Counted from the stretch's first letter, positions 1-12,203 are shown. The stretch: 64,000 nucleotides of DNA from Pseudeuparius sepicola (GCA_963920635.1 OY987306.1:12418001-12482000), one strand, 5' to 3'. The notes: generated from the letters alone by a model not told the origin. Translations and numbers: made by a program.

Positions 1-589
1 AAAAGTTTGTAATCCGAGCGGACGGCGAGGACTAAAACAGTCCGAGTGTGGAATATGCGATTCCAAATGTGCTGTAAACTAAACTTCCTCCGCGACTTGC
101 TCTGACAAGAACAAAAACTTAAAAACGTCAAACGCCAAGCCTGAAATATATGCCTTATTTATAGCGACGTAACCATAGCAAAATACTTAATATAGAGCCA
201 CAACCTTCTCAAATTACAAGTCCTTGTCAATCATGTGACAACGCTGCAGCGGTACGGTTCAACAACAGATCTATGCTGTCATAATACGGGGCTCATAGCG
301 ATCAGCCTTTTTGACGAATTTTTGGACACTTTGGCTTTAATTTCTCTTTTCTAATAAATTTGCAAGGCTGTAATTTGAATTATAATTAAATGTATTTATA
401 TTTATTCGACAGGAATATTAAAAGCAGTAACAAAATATACACAGAAGTACAGAACGGGACACCAAAAGCGGGCGGAGTGTGACGCTGAAATTACTGTCGA
501 CCTGTAGTACCCCTACATCGACCCAGGAAACTAATAGTGTATTTTTGTAAAGTACACTTTTTTCGCATAAAAATTTTATTTACGTCATA
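1..589. other. no recognisable gene; AT-rich flank
   Basis: No coding similarity, RNA gene or clear repeat boundary is visible. The right edge meets the large palindrome that starts near 590. Confidence 0.5.
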
Positions 590-2710
590 GTCCACCGGAA
601 TTAGACGTCAAAAGCACGTTTTAGCGACTGCAAAAACTACAGCAACCTAACCTGGTGGAAAAGGTAGGTTTTGAAATTGCAAAAAAGAATGTTCACACGC
701 AAAGTCATCCAGGGCTTGGCGCTCAGGAGGGGGAATGAAAATGCAAGAATTTTCGTGTTTTTTCGCTGTGTTTCGCGTTTTACTAGAAAACTACGCATTC
801 TAGAGGAAAAAACACCTCGGTCAAAAATTGTAGCGCAGAAAATTTCCTATCGATCTATGTTCCTGCACTCGTTTATTAGTTCTTATTTCTGACGCTAGAG
901 CGCGCGAAAACGTTGAATATTCATTTACTTTTTGTTTCTTCCCATTCCCATTTAAATTTATGCGCGCCTCTTTTTTCGCTTTTCAAATTTAATGGTAATA
1001 CGAAAAATTTAACCTACCTTTTTTAACCTACAAGAAGCTCGTTTTTTATATATATAATATTCTCATTTGCTCTAAGTAGGCAGCAGGAGGTGATTACAGC
1101 GGATTTTTTTTGACAGTGTATACAAAAATAAACTAGGAAAGATAACTATTTTAATCAAATTGAATAAATTTATAACAGTGAATGGAATTTTATGATTTCA
1201 ATTTCAATTCCAGGATACCACGAATCTTGATCCCTGCGTCACAATGGCCAATGTAATTTCTATTGTCGACCATTGTGACGCAGGGATCATTAATTGTGAT
1301 ATCCACTATAAGAAAAACGAATATTCTGATATCCTTCTGAAAATGGGCCTAGAGACACAATAATACAAGACGAACACACTTCCGATATTTCCAAGGCAAA
1401 CCCGATTTCCCCAATATTTAATTTTAAATCCCAAATTTGACAGGCATGGGTTGTGATGTTACGACCTTCTTTAGGTGAAATAGTGTACCCAAAACATGCA
1501 CCAACATATTCCGTAATCAGATTTTAAAAAATATAATAATAATTTTTTCCATTCGGTGCAAACTATGAATAGCACATATTATATTATATGGGTATTTACA
1601 AAAAAAAATCACTTTTTCACCCGCAGGCTTGAATACTTTGCCGTATTAAAAAAATCAATGAATAAAGAACCCCAGGAAGGAGCCAAAGCTTTATGGGCAT
1701 TATAAAATACGTGAGACGGAAATCGCCCTGTATGGAGACTAATTTTGACAAAATATTTTTATATTTGACAGTTGTCACGGTGGTTTGTGCTATTAGATAT
1801 TTGTGTAGTTCTTCGATAAGTACTTTTTTGGAGATCTATTATGGTTAGCTGTGCAGCTTGCAGCTATTCCGTGACTACCAGAACAAAATGTTTGGGGGAT
1901 AACATTCCATCGGTAAGTACTTTTGTAAACCGGAAACGGCATGCCGCCATATGCAGAGACTGGGCCCGTCCACCGTAAAGCCCAAATTTGCTCCTTCCTG
2001 GGGTTCTTTATTCATAGAAAAAAAATACACATACACAGAGAGATGTGTACCTTCAGGGCCAAACTTGGCTAGGCAAGATTCTGTATCCTTGTTAATATGG
2101 ATGGAAAGAGCTAGATGAAATCCTGGTTCCAATTTCACATCCTTATTGTTATTACATCCCTATTGTTATATGGGTATATATATACATATATTTTATATAT
2201 AAATATATTTAGCAAACGTGTAACAAGTAGGATTTTTTAATACGGCAAAGTATATTCAAGCCTGGGTGAAAAAAGGGTAAAATAATGCTTCTTTTTGTAA
2301 TTGCCCATAAAAAAAATCGCTTCACAACTTTGATGCTTTATATTCCATAAAAGCGCGTAAATTGTGCGTTTGAATGCAAAGAAACAAAAAGGAAATGAAT
2401 ATTCAACCGTTTTCGCGCGCTTTAGCCAGGAAATAAAAATTAGTAGGACAGGACGGAACCACCGGTCGATAGGAAATTTTCCGAGCTACAATTTTTGACT
2501 GTGGTATTTTTCCTGTAAAATGCGTAGTTTTTGTGTAAAATGTAAAAAACAGCGAAAAACGCGAAAAATCGTGCATTATCATCCCCCTCCTGAGCGCCAA
2601 GCCGTAGCCGACTTTGCGTGGTCCTTTTTGCATTGTCAAAACCTACCTTTTGCACTCTGTCAGGTTGCTGTAGTTTTTGCGGTCGGAAAATTTTCCTAAT
2701 TCCGGTGGAT
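590..2710. repeat. large palindromic (fold-back) repeat, about 2.1 kb
   Basis: The outer edges are inverted copies of each other: TCCACCGGAATTAG at 591 and CTAATTCCGGTGGA near 2696. The arms, roughly 590-1000 and 2390-2710, mirror each other with many substitutions, including the stretch with GGCGCTCAGGAGGGGG on one side and its complement on the other. A second inner pair sits inside: AATACTTTGCCGTATTAAAAAA near 1632 is mirrored near 2235, and AATAAAGAACCCCAGGAAGG near 1662 is mirrored near 1993. Short open frames in the arms are mirror images and are not considered genes. A hairpin of two GATCCCTGCGTCACAATGG arms (1231-1290) lies in the left half. No transposase was recognised. Confidence 0.75.
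1231..1290. repeat. hairpin, about 20-bp arms
   Basis: GATCCCTGCGTCACAATGG is followed about 20 nt later by its complement CCATTGTGACGCAGGGATC. The arms are essentially perfect, so this may be a small separate insertion. Confidence 0.8.
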
Positions 2711-3601
2711 TATCAGAAAAGTCACTTGGACCCAACAAAGTTAGGTACGACGTTTTAAATCACGTTAAATGCTGTAAGTGGCGCCTCCTATAAAATCACA
2801 TTAAAGCTATGCCAATACATAGTTGAATTCCTCGCCAAAATATAACTCCAGTTACCAGATTTAGTGCAAATCTCTCGACTCGTTTAAAATTTATTTGAAA
2901 AACTCTAAAATAAAATTAAAATTTTGGCACCCTGTATCTTTCTAGATATGCGTTTTTTGAAAAACCCTGTATAGCAACGGCAGTTATTCGATTTTTGGGC
3001 CTTAATTTAGCCAAAAATGAAAATAGAAATTTAAATTTCCATAACAGTGACGGCACTGTTCCGATCCATAGGGCATTTCGAGAATACATGGAATAATAAT
3101 TATTATACAGTGTGATTCAGTTTTATTCTAGTACACTTCAACGGTTGATAGAAAACCATAAAATATGACTATTTTTTTTGTGGTATAACTTTTTATTCAC
3201 ATCCGCCTCGTTTTCAAACTACAGGGTGTGTCCATGTTTCAGGGCACAATTGACATCTGGTGCGATAAACTGCTTGGCTTGGACGGCAATTTCTGTTGTA
3301 ATGAAATCTTCATAAAAAGAAAACCGATCGTTTCTTTTCGTGAATAAAATTTGGTATACAGAGGTTTGAAGTAACCTCGTCATTTCAGACCAAATAATCT
3401 GTAGGTTAAAGATCTGCAACAAATTTTAGTTGAAAGCTATTGAAAGAAAAACCACTTGGCCCAGAAAACGACCGAACGGGTATATCGATATTCGAGTTTA
3501 ATTTGGGGGGGGGGGGCAATCAGTTATAAATAACAAAACTATGTCAATAATTTTAATGAATAAAAACAGATCAAAAACATATTTTCTAAAATAAATAAAT
3601 A

Positions 3602-4270
3602 CAGGGTGTCCGGAAATAAATGCACCAACTTGAAAAATTAAAAAGAAAAATGGAAAATATGACGAAAAGTTCATATGAACTCCGCAGATGTTTGGTTTTC
3701 GAGATGCAGGGTGTTGAAATTGAAATTTTATTTTCGATTTTTGTATGTAACTTTTTGAGACGACAAAATTGTCTTCCAAAATTTGGTAGCCGAGGTTTTT
3801 TTGGGAAGAGAAGTCATAATTTGGTATTGTTTTTGGTGCGCTATCATTATTTAATTTAATTTGCTTTAACTTTTTTGGCAGTAAACTTTTACGACATTTT
3901 GTGAATGTATCCTCTTCCCACACGTTTTCTAAGCAAAAAAGGTATACTTGGTGAATAACGCCAAAGGTGACCGTTTTCGAGAAATTTTAAAATTTCTGCA
4001 TCGATGCAGGTGCAGATCGACACACGTATGCAATTAAATTCAAAATAAAATTTAAATAAACAAGCACATTTATTTTTTGACAGTTTAATTAACTTTTTGT
4101 TATTGTTTTTTTGCAAGAAAATTTTGTCGTCTCAAAAAGTTACTTAAAAAATCGAAAATAAAATTTCAATTTCAACACCCTGCATCTCAAAAGCCAAACA
4201 TCTGCGGACCTATGTTCATATGAACTTTTCGTCATATTTTCCATTTTTCTTTTTAATTTTTTAAGTTATT
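3602..4270. repeat. fold-back repeat nested in hAT copy 1
   Basis: The left arm (3602-3780) starts CAGGGTGTCC and includes AAGTTCATATGAAC, TTCGAGATGCAGGGTGTTG and TTTTTGAGACGACAAAATT. The right arm (about 4113-4268) is its complement, with few mismatches. The loop of about 330 bp has no recognisable gene. The same arms occur, opened by other insertions, at 40830-40964, 43271-43600 and 46607-46860. Confidence 0.75.
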
Positions 4271-4307
4271 AAGTTATAATTAATAATTCTCTTCGAACCA
4301 GTAAAAT

Positions 4308-4529
4308 TTATATCACAAAATCAAGTATTCTTTTTTTGGTCTTGAGCTCGTCAAATATTTTCTCTGGAGATATGGGTATTTCAGGGTACACATAAAGGAG
4401 TGTTAACCCATTCAGTCGGTTTTCGCTAATATTGTTTCTGATATAAATTTTTAAAATTTTCAGTTTTGAAAATGTTCTTTCTGGCGTGGCGGTGCACACT
4501 GTAATTGGGCAAAATATATTTAGTAGCAA
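4308..4529 (-). pseudogene. hAT transposase C-terminal dimerisation domain (hATC) fragment
   Basis: The open frame reads a hATC-like sequence: CTATPERTFSKLK, then IRNNISENRLNGLTLLYVY. The TATPER-S/T-FS-LK-IK...R...RLNGL signature is the dimerisation region at the C-terminus of hAT transposases (ZBED/zinc-finger MYM-like proteins in animals). Only about 73 residues are open. The zinc finger and RNase H-like catalytic core are missing, so this is a remnant. A more decayed homologue, with an indel and in-frame stops, lies on the minus strand at 46905-47090. Family assignment is by motif from memory. Confidence 0.75.
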
Positions 4530-5159
4530 GATCTATAGACAGAACTACTAACCTTGGTTTAGTAGGTTGTTTTGCCTAATTTACGGTTACGCGCTGCGAC
4601 CGACGGAGTGTGTGCATAATATACGGCGGCGCGTTCTCAAATCCACTGCACAGGTTTCAATTTCGAGAAGACAAGATGAAACAAATACCAAATTGTAGAT
4701 GTTTGATGTTTACAGCCTTTTCACATTAGACCAGGAGTATATACTTTTATTTTATATTTATAATAAAAAATGTTTTTTTTTAATAACATTTGGGGGGGGG
4801 TTGTATACCTTGGGCACCCAGCCAAATTTTGAGAAGTCGGCGCCTATGTAAAAGGGACAAGGCTACAATGAAAGAATGACGGAACAATAGCAAAAATAAT
4901 AATAAGAGACACGGGCGTAGCCAAGGGGGGGGTTTCGGGGGTTCAAACCCCCCCCCCCCCCCGAAATAAGCAAAATATTACCTAATATTATACCGAAAAA
5001 ATACGAGGAGTGAAGAGTTAAATTATTATTACGTTTGAATATATGTAGTAATAGTAGCGCCTAGCGCCATCTTTTGACGAGAGGCAGACGCAGTTGCAGC
5101 CGAACTATTTTGTATTGTAGGGACACTTTGCGTTGTTTCTCGATTATTCGCCACGCCCC

Positions 5160-5300
5160 TCGGTCGAAATGAGCGGAACTTTGTGGAAGTTCGTGGAAGT
5201 TTCTGGACGGCTACTGGGCTATATAAGCGGCGCGTGACCGCGCTTACGGCAGTATTGTTCCATGCGAACTCGAAGCGAATAAAAGTGAAAAGTGGTGAAC
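5160..5300 (+). promoter_or_regulatory. putative transposase promoter of the hAT element
   Basis: TATATAAG at 5220-5227 lies about 110 bp before the first plausible start codons. Three GGAAGTTTC/GGAAGTTCG-like blocks (5170-5212) precede it. They resemble loose heat-shock-element halves, but the spacing is not canonical, so no factor is assigned. A transcript starting around 5250 would read the truncated frame at 5333 or 5411. Confidence 0.45.
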
Positions 5301-5332
5301 GAATAGTGAAGAAAATTAAGTGTACCGTGTAA

Positions 5333-5842
5333 GTGAGTAATTATTTTAGTGCACTGTTATTCGATGACCTTGTTAAGGATAGATACGTGAATCATTATTA
5401 CTGTCGAAAAATGGAGGGGAAAAAAAGGAAGGGTGATAAACCTAAAGGTATGGACTACTGGAAAAAGTGGTGTTGTCAAGGTCAAGGGGTTTCTAATAAA
5501 GAAACAAATTTGGATTTAGCTATCAAAGCTTCAGCTACCTTGCATGCTGATAAGAAGACTGCCTACCCCGAAATCTAGTTTGAAATGCCTAGATATGTGC
5601 GATAAAAACCTTTATCCTAATATTTACACATTACTACAAATCTTCGCTACCATTCCTGTATCCACTGCTACCCCAGAAAGGTCTTTCTCGAGCCTAAGGA
5701 GACTGAAAAACTATTTACGAAACACTACAAGTTAAAACAGACTTAATGGTTTGGCTCTAATGAACATTCACTATGGAACAGAAATTCATGCAGATGAAGT
5801 AGTGGATATATTTAAAAGAAAAAGCCGAAGATTTCTTCTTTA
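5333..5842 (+). pseudogene. internally deleted hAT transposase (N-terminus plus hATC)
   Basis: Two frames abut. The first (5333-5578, or from the internal Met at 5411, MEGKKRKGDKPKG) gives a basic lysine-rich N-terminus of the kind found before the BED finger of ZBED/hAT proteins. The second (about 5560-5842, shifted frame) reads FATIPVSTATPERSFSSLRR, then RLNGLALMNIHYG after one stop, which is the hATC dimerisation domain. The central catalytic segment is absent, and the junction near 5560 changes frame. No functional transposase is possible, and a fused product would need a frameshift. Loss of everything between the two ends is the usual result of abortive gap repair in hAT elements. Confidence 0.75.
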
Positions 5843-6035
5843 ATGGTTTTAGATTTAGCGCAGAGGAACGAAGTTAATTTATCCATTTCATTTAAAGTTA
5901 AGAACTTTATAAATATGTCATAGTTTTTCGGATGAATATATAGATATTAAATTTCATGTAAGTATATTTTTGTTGTTTTATTTACTTCTCAAACTAAACC
6001 CCCCCCCCCAAAACTAAATCCTGGCTACGCCCGTG

Positions 6036-8050
6036 ATAAGAGACAGTAAGAAAAGAAAAGCTGCTGCATCTTTGCACCTGTGGGCAAACACTTTTTGCCC
6101 CGTCATTGATGTTATTGGTAACTTCGTTACCGTTATCGGTTGATTGACGCACGTACTCAGTCTGCTTGTTTGTTTGAATTTCCGTGGCAACGGTCACCGC
6201 GTGCCCCGACCGGTCGCCGCTCGATCCCGCAGTCCCGGGATTCGGCTTCGCGCCGACAGCATCGCCGAGCGCCCGCCAACTATCTTCATCAAATTTTTCG
6301 CGTAAACCTATCTGTGATCTTCGCAGGGACCAATCTTCTGCATTGAGGTATGGGGATCGTCATCGGGTCCTGTGTGCCCGAGGAAGAGGCGGACTCTAAT
6401 GCCACCAGGTTTCACCACCTCGTTTATGGTAAATCTGTTGTTTTGGTAACCACCTTCAATAATGACAATTGTTACTGTTTTCATCTCTATAAATAAGCGA
6501 AGTAATTGCAATACTTGCGCAGGAGAGGAGAGGCAACAATTATTACTAATTCTTTCGTCTTCATTATATTTGTCCATAGAAGATACCAACTTCTATGGAA
6601 AATTCCTATTAATAACTTGTTAAAAAGCATTGACGTATATGGTGTGAATCTTTACTAGTTTTCCGGTTTTTTTTTTCGGCCTTCAACTACGTGGACATAC
6701 AGGTGCGGGTATTATGGGAACTGTGTATTCCGCGGACTAAATTTCATCGGACATTGGCACAATGAGGAAAATATTGGTGCCCGTTGTCATAAAATATGGA
6801 AGCCCTAACTAAAGCAGCAACACTTCCTTAGTGTGATAGTGAGTTAGCTTTTACGGTGAATATCGGAAACGACATGGCATAAACTACAAATGCAACACAT
6901 TTAATTAGTCCACATACAGTGTTTCCCCGGATAGGTGAAACACTCTTGTAAGAGAAAGAACAATTGTAGCTGCAATTTGATCTTCCGGGGTTCAGCCTTG
7001 CTGGCATAATTTTAGTTCCGAAAAATCACATATGCTTTGGAAATTTTGAAAAAAAATTTTTTTTGTTACACGCTTCCAAAAATAGCTATTTTACGGACTC
7101 ATTTAAGTCCTTAAAATGCTTCTTTTTCGGCCTAGTCCCTAAATTAATGAATGACAAGACAAAATTATCAAATAAACAAACTTGTTGCTACGATATCAAT
7201 TTCTAAGCCAACTTTTTCGAACATTATGATTTCAAAAATTATGGAAAATTTGCAAATTTAAGCGTTCTGAAGAATTGTAAAAAGCGTATAACAAAATTTT
7301 CTGAGCGTATGACAAAAAATAGTGTTTGTCACACGTACCTAAAATGAAGTTTTTCAAGACTCATCTGCTATTCCGAAGTCGGCTAACGCCTCGTTCGGAA
7401 ACAGCAATGATTCGAAAAACTTCATTTTAGGCACTTTTAACAAAAATCACTATTTTGCACCAGTAAAGTGCCCTTTTTCAAGGTTGGCATGATATACTGT
7501 GTGACCCACTTAAAACCGCGGAATACATAAAATTTGTAATTGTTGTCCGATTCGGATCGGCTTTTTTTAGGCGATAGAGCATCAAAAACTCTACTTTAGT
7601 GCAAAACGGCTAGACTTATTTCAAAAAACAAAGGCTTACTATGACATATTTTTGGCGCCAAAATTAGAGAAAACAGCTATTTTGTATATAAATTCTGACT
7701 ACGCCACTGTATTGGACATCCCTTCAAACGGGTTTGCACCAAATTTTATTAACAAATAACGAACCATAAAAATTCTAGAAACCAATGAAAATCCTGATTT
7801 AACTACGTATTTTACCTGCCTACTGGCTTAAATCAAGTTGCATGTGAATTAAAAACAATTAAAACTGTTCAAGTGTAATAGTAATATCAATAGGTGAAAC
7901 TATATTAATTAATATATCAGGTATACCTAATACAAAAACTATATACAGGCTGAGTTACGTAGGCCGCGGTGGTCTATATCTTCTACATTGTTAATGCTAG
8001 AAAAAAAAGTAAAGACAAAACTTGTAGAGAAACAGGAGTGCTACTTTTCG
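6036..8050. other. no recognised gene; GC-rich island and a hairpin
   Basis: 6180-6420 is markedly GC-rich for this window. On the minus strand 6308-6589 is open (93 codons, including NNRFTINEVVKPGGIRVRL), which looks more like coding sequence than most shadows but matches no family I recognise. A hairpin lies at 7338-7428 (ACCTAAAATGAAGTTTTTC and its mirror). The remainder is AT-rich with no feature seen. Confidence 0.35.
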
Positions 8051-8069
8051 AAAATATTTTCCAATATAC

Positions 8070-8560
8070 AGCGTGATCCAATAAGTAGTGGCGACCCAAA
8101 GTTTTTTTTTAACGGAACACCCCGTATTTTGTTACATTTTTAGAAAGCCCTTAAAGAGTATGTTCTTTTTGGTACAGGGTATTAAGGGTCTATCTTTAAA
8201 GGTTAAGGAGATATTTTAATTTAAAACGAAAAAAGGGCTACATTTGGAAATGTATTACTCAGAAACCAAATAAGATTTTTGGCTGTAACTTGGACTGGAC
8301 ATTGCCTGTTACGCCTAGTTAACAATTTTGGACTGATATTGAGATAAAGTTCTAAAAAACATACCGGGCGATTCACTTACGCAAATCCTAAGTTTACTCG
8401 CTAATTTTAAATGGAACACCCTATATTTTATTACACGTGTGAAAAGCCCTTAAAAAGTAGATACTTTTTGGTGTAGGGTATTATTGGTCTAACATTAAAG
8501 GTTAGGAAGTTATTTCCATTTTATTCTAAGAATGGGCTTTAAAAGGGCCGATTACATGAT
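8070..8560. repeat. diverged direct repeat pair, about 290-bp spacing
   Basis: The block around 8105-8225 (GGAACACCCCGTATTTTGTTAC, AAAGCCCTTAAAGAGTA, TTTTTGGTACAGGGTATTAA, AAAGGTTAAGGAGATATTT) recurs with substitutions at 8412-8520. The two copies are head to tail. No coding sequence is recognised in either. Confidence 0.6.
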
Positions 8561-8775
8561 TAGGGTGTCAAAATGTCACTTTTAAAGCTGTAAAAAAATA
8601 AAAAGGCATATTCTTGTTAATTTTTGGTGCATTGGAAATAGTTGAAAACCTACCTGTAACGCCATAAATAAATAACATAAACCGATGTTTTAATTTATTA
8701 TGGGGTAACTTTATTTCATGTGCAGACGTGCAGTAAATCTGGTTGAATTTGTTTTTTTTTTGCAATTACAGTTCT

Positions 8776-8811
8776 AACATAGAAGAATCTACTACGACTA
8801 GATTCTTCTAT
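8776..8811. repeat. short perfect hairpin
   Basis: CATAGAAGAATCT, a 10-nt loop, then AGATTCTTCTATG. Thirteen base pairs are perfect; the context shows no T-run or gene that would make it a terminator. Confidence 0.75.
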
Positions 8812-9309
8812 GGTTCTAATAACAAATTTTAAAAGTGATTTCTCTTTTAAACGTTTTTTCAAATTTTAGAAAACTGGGCATTTATGGGAAGAATTTTATA
8901 AAAGAACGTCGTTCCTTATTTTGGACGGGCGTCAGACGTTTTTTTTTTTTCAAAACTGAAAATTTAGTATTAAAGCGGTAAATTACAGAAAAAAGTAATT
9001 TCAACATTAGGTTTTTCATAAGGTTAAGTGCTTGAAAATAATTGAAAAATAATTATGTTTTTAACAACTAAACATAAGTCACGTTGCTAAATAAGATTTC
9101 TTAGAAGCATTTTTTAATGGTTAATTTTATTGAAATAAAGTAACCAAACATGCCAAAGCCAAAGCTACGAGCACAAGCGAGGCTACGAGTATGGATACAT
9201 TTTGATGGGTGTTTGTTTTTACTATAATAGGTACCTATATTATATTTACATTTATTTTCTAGAGCTGGTCAATTAATTATTTATAAGTAAATATCAAGAT
9301 TTGGATATA

Positions 9310-10903
9310 CAGGGAGAGTTTTTTTCGATGCCCACTATGGGGATCTCGGAAACTAGCAGAGCTGGAACAAAGGTTAAATGGGGAAAGAATTGCAGTTTTG
9401 AATGCTCAATCTAATGCCTCTTTTGGATTTTTAAAAAAGTTCATGGCTCACTAGATATTTTGAAAAGAGTGATTTTTTGCTATTTCGTCAGATCTCTGTA
9501 GATCCGATTATACAGAAAAACTGTAGAGACAAAAATTTTAGATAATTTTGAGCTTAATAAGATAATCTAACCCAATTTTTTATGTTTGTGGTTTTTGAGA
9601 TATGCCATAAACTTGTGTTTTTTTAAAATGTAAATCATAGTTGGCTGTGGCCTTATAAAATCGGCCATTTTTTGAGCTTTCCAAAGATATAATACTCGGC
9701 ATAGTTATTATAAAAATAAAAAAGCTATGGCTAATTTTGTGATTTTTTTAAATTTTCACATAGTCAGCCATGGAATATTTTCATAATTGCGTTCTATTTT
9801 ATAATTAGACATACTTCAAACTTTCTAATATTTTGTTTTTAGCTGGTAACAAAATGTATCAAAATAAAACAAAAATTAAAAAACTCAAATTCAAATTATT
9901 ATTATTTTAAAAGGTCGCCTTTATTTTGTACCGTTCCCCACAAAAATAAATCCAAAACAGACAAATCGGGGGATCGGAGCTGCCAGGAAATAGGTCTATT
10001 TCTTACGGGCAAATAATTATGTGGTGGAGCTCCATCATGATAATTTTTGTTTTATTTTGTTACATTTTGTTACCAGCTAAAAATAAAATATTTGTTTTGA
10101 AGTATGTCTTATTATACAATAGAACGTAATTTATGAAAATATTCCATGGCTGACTGTGAAAATTAAAAAAAAATCAGAAAATTAGCTATAGCTATTTTAT
10201 TTTTTATAATAACTATGTCGAGTATTACATTTTTGGAAAGCTCAAAAAATAACGGTGGATTGTTTGAACACCTTTTTAATTTTAAAAGGTGACCTTTTAA
10301 AATAATAATAATTTGAATTTGAGTTTTTTTATTTTTGTTTTATTTTGTTACATTTTGTTACCAGCTAAAAACAAGATATTAGAAAGCTTGAAGTATGTCT
10401 AATTATAAAATAGAACGTAATAATTATGAAAATATTCCATGGCTGATTATATGAAAATAAAAAAAAAATCAGAAAATTAGCCATAGCTCTTTTATTTTTT
10501 ATAATAGCTATGCCGAGTATTATATCTTTGGAAAGCTCAAAAAATGGCCGATTTGATAAGGCCACAGCCAACTATGATTTGCATTTAAAAAATACAAGTT
10601 TATGTTATATCTCAAAAATCACAAACAACATAAAAAATTGGATCAGATTATCTTATTAAGCCCAAAATTATCTACAATTTTTGTCTCTACAGTTTTTCTG
10701 TATAATCAGAAATAACGAAGCTACAGAGATCTGATGAAATAGCAAAAAAATCACACTTTTCAAAATATCTAGTGAGCCATGAACTTTTTTAAAAATCCAA
10801 AAGAGGTATTAGATTGAGCATTCAAAACTGCAATTCTTTCCCCATTTAACCTTTGTTCTAGCTCTGCTAGCCCCATAGGGGGCATCGAAAAAAACTCACC
10901 CTG
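9310..10903 (-). mobile_element. long-arm fold-back element with IS630/mariner-type transposase remnant, copy A
   Basis: The ends are CAGGGAGAG at 9310 and CTCACCCTG ending at 10903, each flanked by TA. The arms of several hundred bp mirror each other from the edges inward (AAAGGTTAAATGGGGAAAG at about 9372 and its complement at about 10835). Near the middle, about 9930-10060, the minus strand reads HDGAPPHNYLPVR, then RSPDLSVLDLFLWGTVQNK. These are the second-Asp and third-catalytic-residue blocks of insect IS630/Tc1-mariner transposases. A second copy lies at 34380-35865 with its remnant on the opposite strand. The element is a deletion derivative and non-autonomous. Confidence 0.85.
9930..10060 (-). 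pseudogene. IS630/mariner-like transposase C-terminal fragment
   Basis: On the minus strand one frame runs HDGAPPHNYLPVR, then SWQLRSPDLSVLDLFLWG. The D in HDGAPPH and the second D in SPDLSVLD correspond to catalytic positions 2 and 3 of a DDD-type member; mariner-like enzymes with SPDLxxLDFFLWG end in D rather than E. About 25 residues between the blocks are lost compared with the family pattern I remember. Nothing of the helix-turn-helix half is present. Confidence 0.75.
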
Positions 10904-12203
10904 TATATTTGATATTTTGATATTTATATAAATATCATGATATTTGCCAACTTTGGTTCTACGGCAAAATGCTGTTTGGAATGAAAAACTGAGTAGTTGT
11001 GCAAAATTTCAAAAGCCTAGATCTAGTTTGATTTTTGGCCTTTCCCTCCGGTTTTTTTTTTTTTAGAAAAACCTACCTGCCGTGTTCAGATAGACCAAGG
11101 GAATATCGGTTTTTTTGGCAATCAACTCTCCTGTACAAGAGACTTAATAAGGCAACTTGAGAAATATGACTACTAAACTGATACTGATATACAATAAAAA
11201 CTGCTAAGCAAGTAGGACAACTTGTTCTATACTGCAGCGAAAATACAAAAATACTGGAAAATAAGAAGCGATAGCGCTAAAATTTGAATAATTGTTGATT
11301 CCCCACAAATTTTCCAACAAAATGTTTCCAGATGAAAAAAAAGAGACTTTTGCCTACAAATAAATTAATTTTAACGCTCTTGTCAAAATCTGATATTGCT
11401 CGTGCCCAAACAAAGATTTAAGAAACTGGCAGACTGAAGATATATCGAACAAAGCTGTTCTTTTTTCGCCTAATTCGTGAAGATCAAGTGGAATTTTTTA
11501 ATTCCCCGTCACCTATTTTTTCCATTTCGAAAATGATCACATACCTAGCTTTATCTTTCCTTCAAATATATAGCGAGGAAGCAAAAAAAATATTATAAAT
11601 AATAATAAACTGATTGTTTCGACCACTTGTTTCATAAGGCCCTAGCTAGGTCTTCTCGTTAATCACTCGATCAATTTGTAATTGCGCCAACGGTTTCTTC
11701 TTTTTTTTTTTAATATGTTTGAACTTCCAGGAAGCCTTGATTGGTTGAAAACCGTGTCATACATTCAGGGAATAAATAGTTTTATGTAAAAACAGGCCCG
11801 GCAAGGGGAGAATAATTCCATGTACCTACATCTCGATTTTAAAATCATATCATGTCCTTCATGGCAACGAAATGCCAGTGTGAAGCAGTCAATAATAATA
11901 AAAACGCCTACGTCGTAATTCAGGCATGAAAAATAGGGAAAGCGATGAAAGCAATAATAATGCCCTTTGGCCTAAATCGATTGCCATACTTTTCCTTCCT
12001 TTTTAACCTGCGATTGCCTTTAGAGGTCAAGCTCGACTAATTTAATCCATGAATTTTATATGATAACAATTTGTACACGTGTGGACCAATGACATGTGAG
12101 GCGAAGTTTTGTAATTTCTGCGATGACCTCATTGGATGGGAAATGGGAACGTATAATTTTTACGTGTATGACTCCCGAGAAATTGTTGGATGGTAGCTAT
12201 ATA
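10904..12203. other. no recognised gene
   Basis: AT-rich sequence with homopolymer runs and no open frame, RNA gene or repeat boundary that I can support. Confidence 0.45.

Larger units (their letters stand above)
3500..4860 (-). mobile_element. decayed hAT element, copy 1
   Basis: The sequence from a G-run followed by CAATCAGTTATAAATA near 3510 to the G-run near 4800 is homologous to the outer parts of a second copy at 40737-47398. It carries the end of a hAT transposase on the minus strand (4308-4529) and a fold-back repeat (3602-4270). The terminal repeat CAGTGGCGTAT seen in copy 2 is not recognisable here, so the boundaries are approximate and the element is probably truncated or eroded at both ends. 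Confidence 0.55.
4910..6035 (+). mobile_element. non-autonomous hAT transposon with exact 8-bp target duplication
   Basis: The ends are inverted repeats: CACGGGCGTAGCCAAGG followed by a G-run at 4910, and the complement CCTGGCTACGCCCGTG ending at 6035. The element is flanked by ATAAGAGA at 4902-4909 and again at 6036-6043, a perfect 8-bp duplication as expected for hAT elements. Its 1126 bp hold a TATA-type promoter region, a short N-terminal reading frame and a hATC-encoding end, but no catalytic core. It is therefore an internal-deletion derivative of a full-length hAT. The G/C runs just inside the termini are shared in character with the neighbouring hAT copies. Confidence 0.92.

Noticed and set aside
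671..892. 73-codon frame and its mirror at 2403-2655
   Set aside because: Mirror-image frames in the two arms of the palindrome; no domain, low complexity.
5170..5212. Heat-shock-element array in the hAT promoter
   Set aside because: GAA/TTC blocks are present but spacing is not the canonical 5-bp register.
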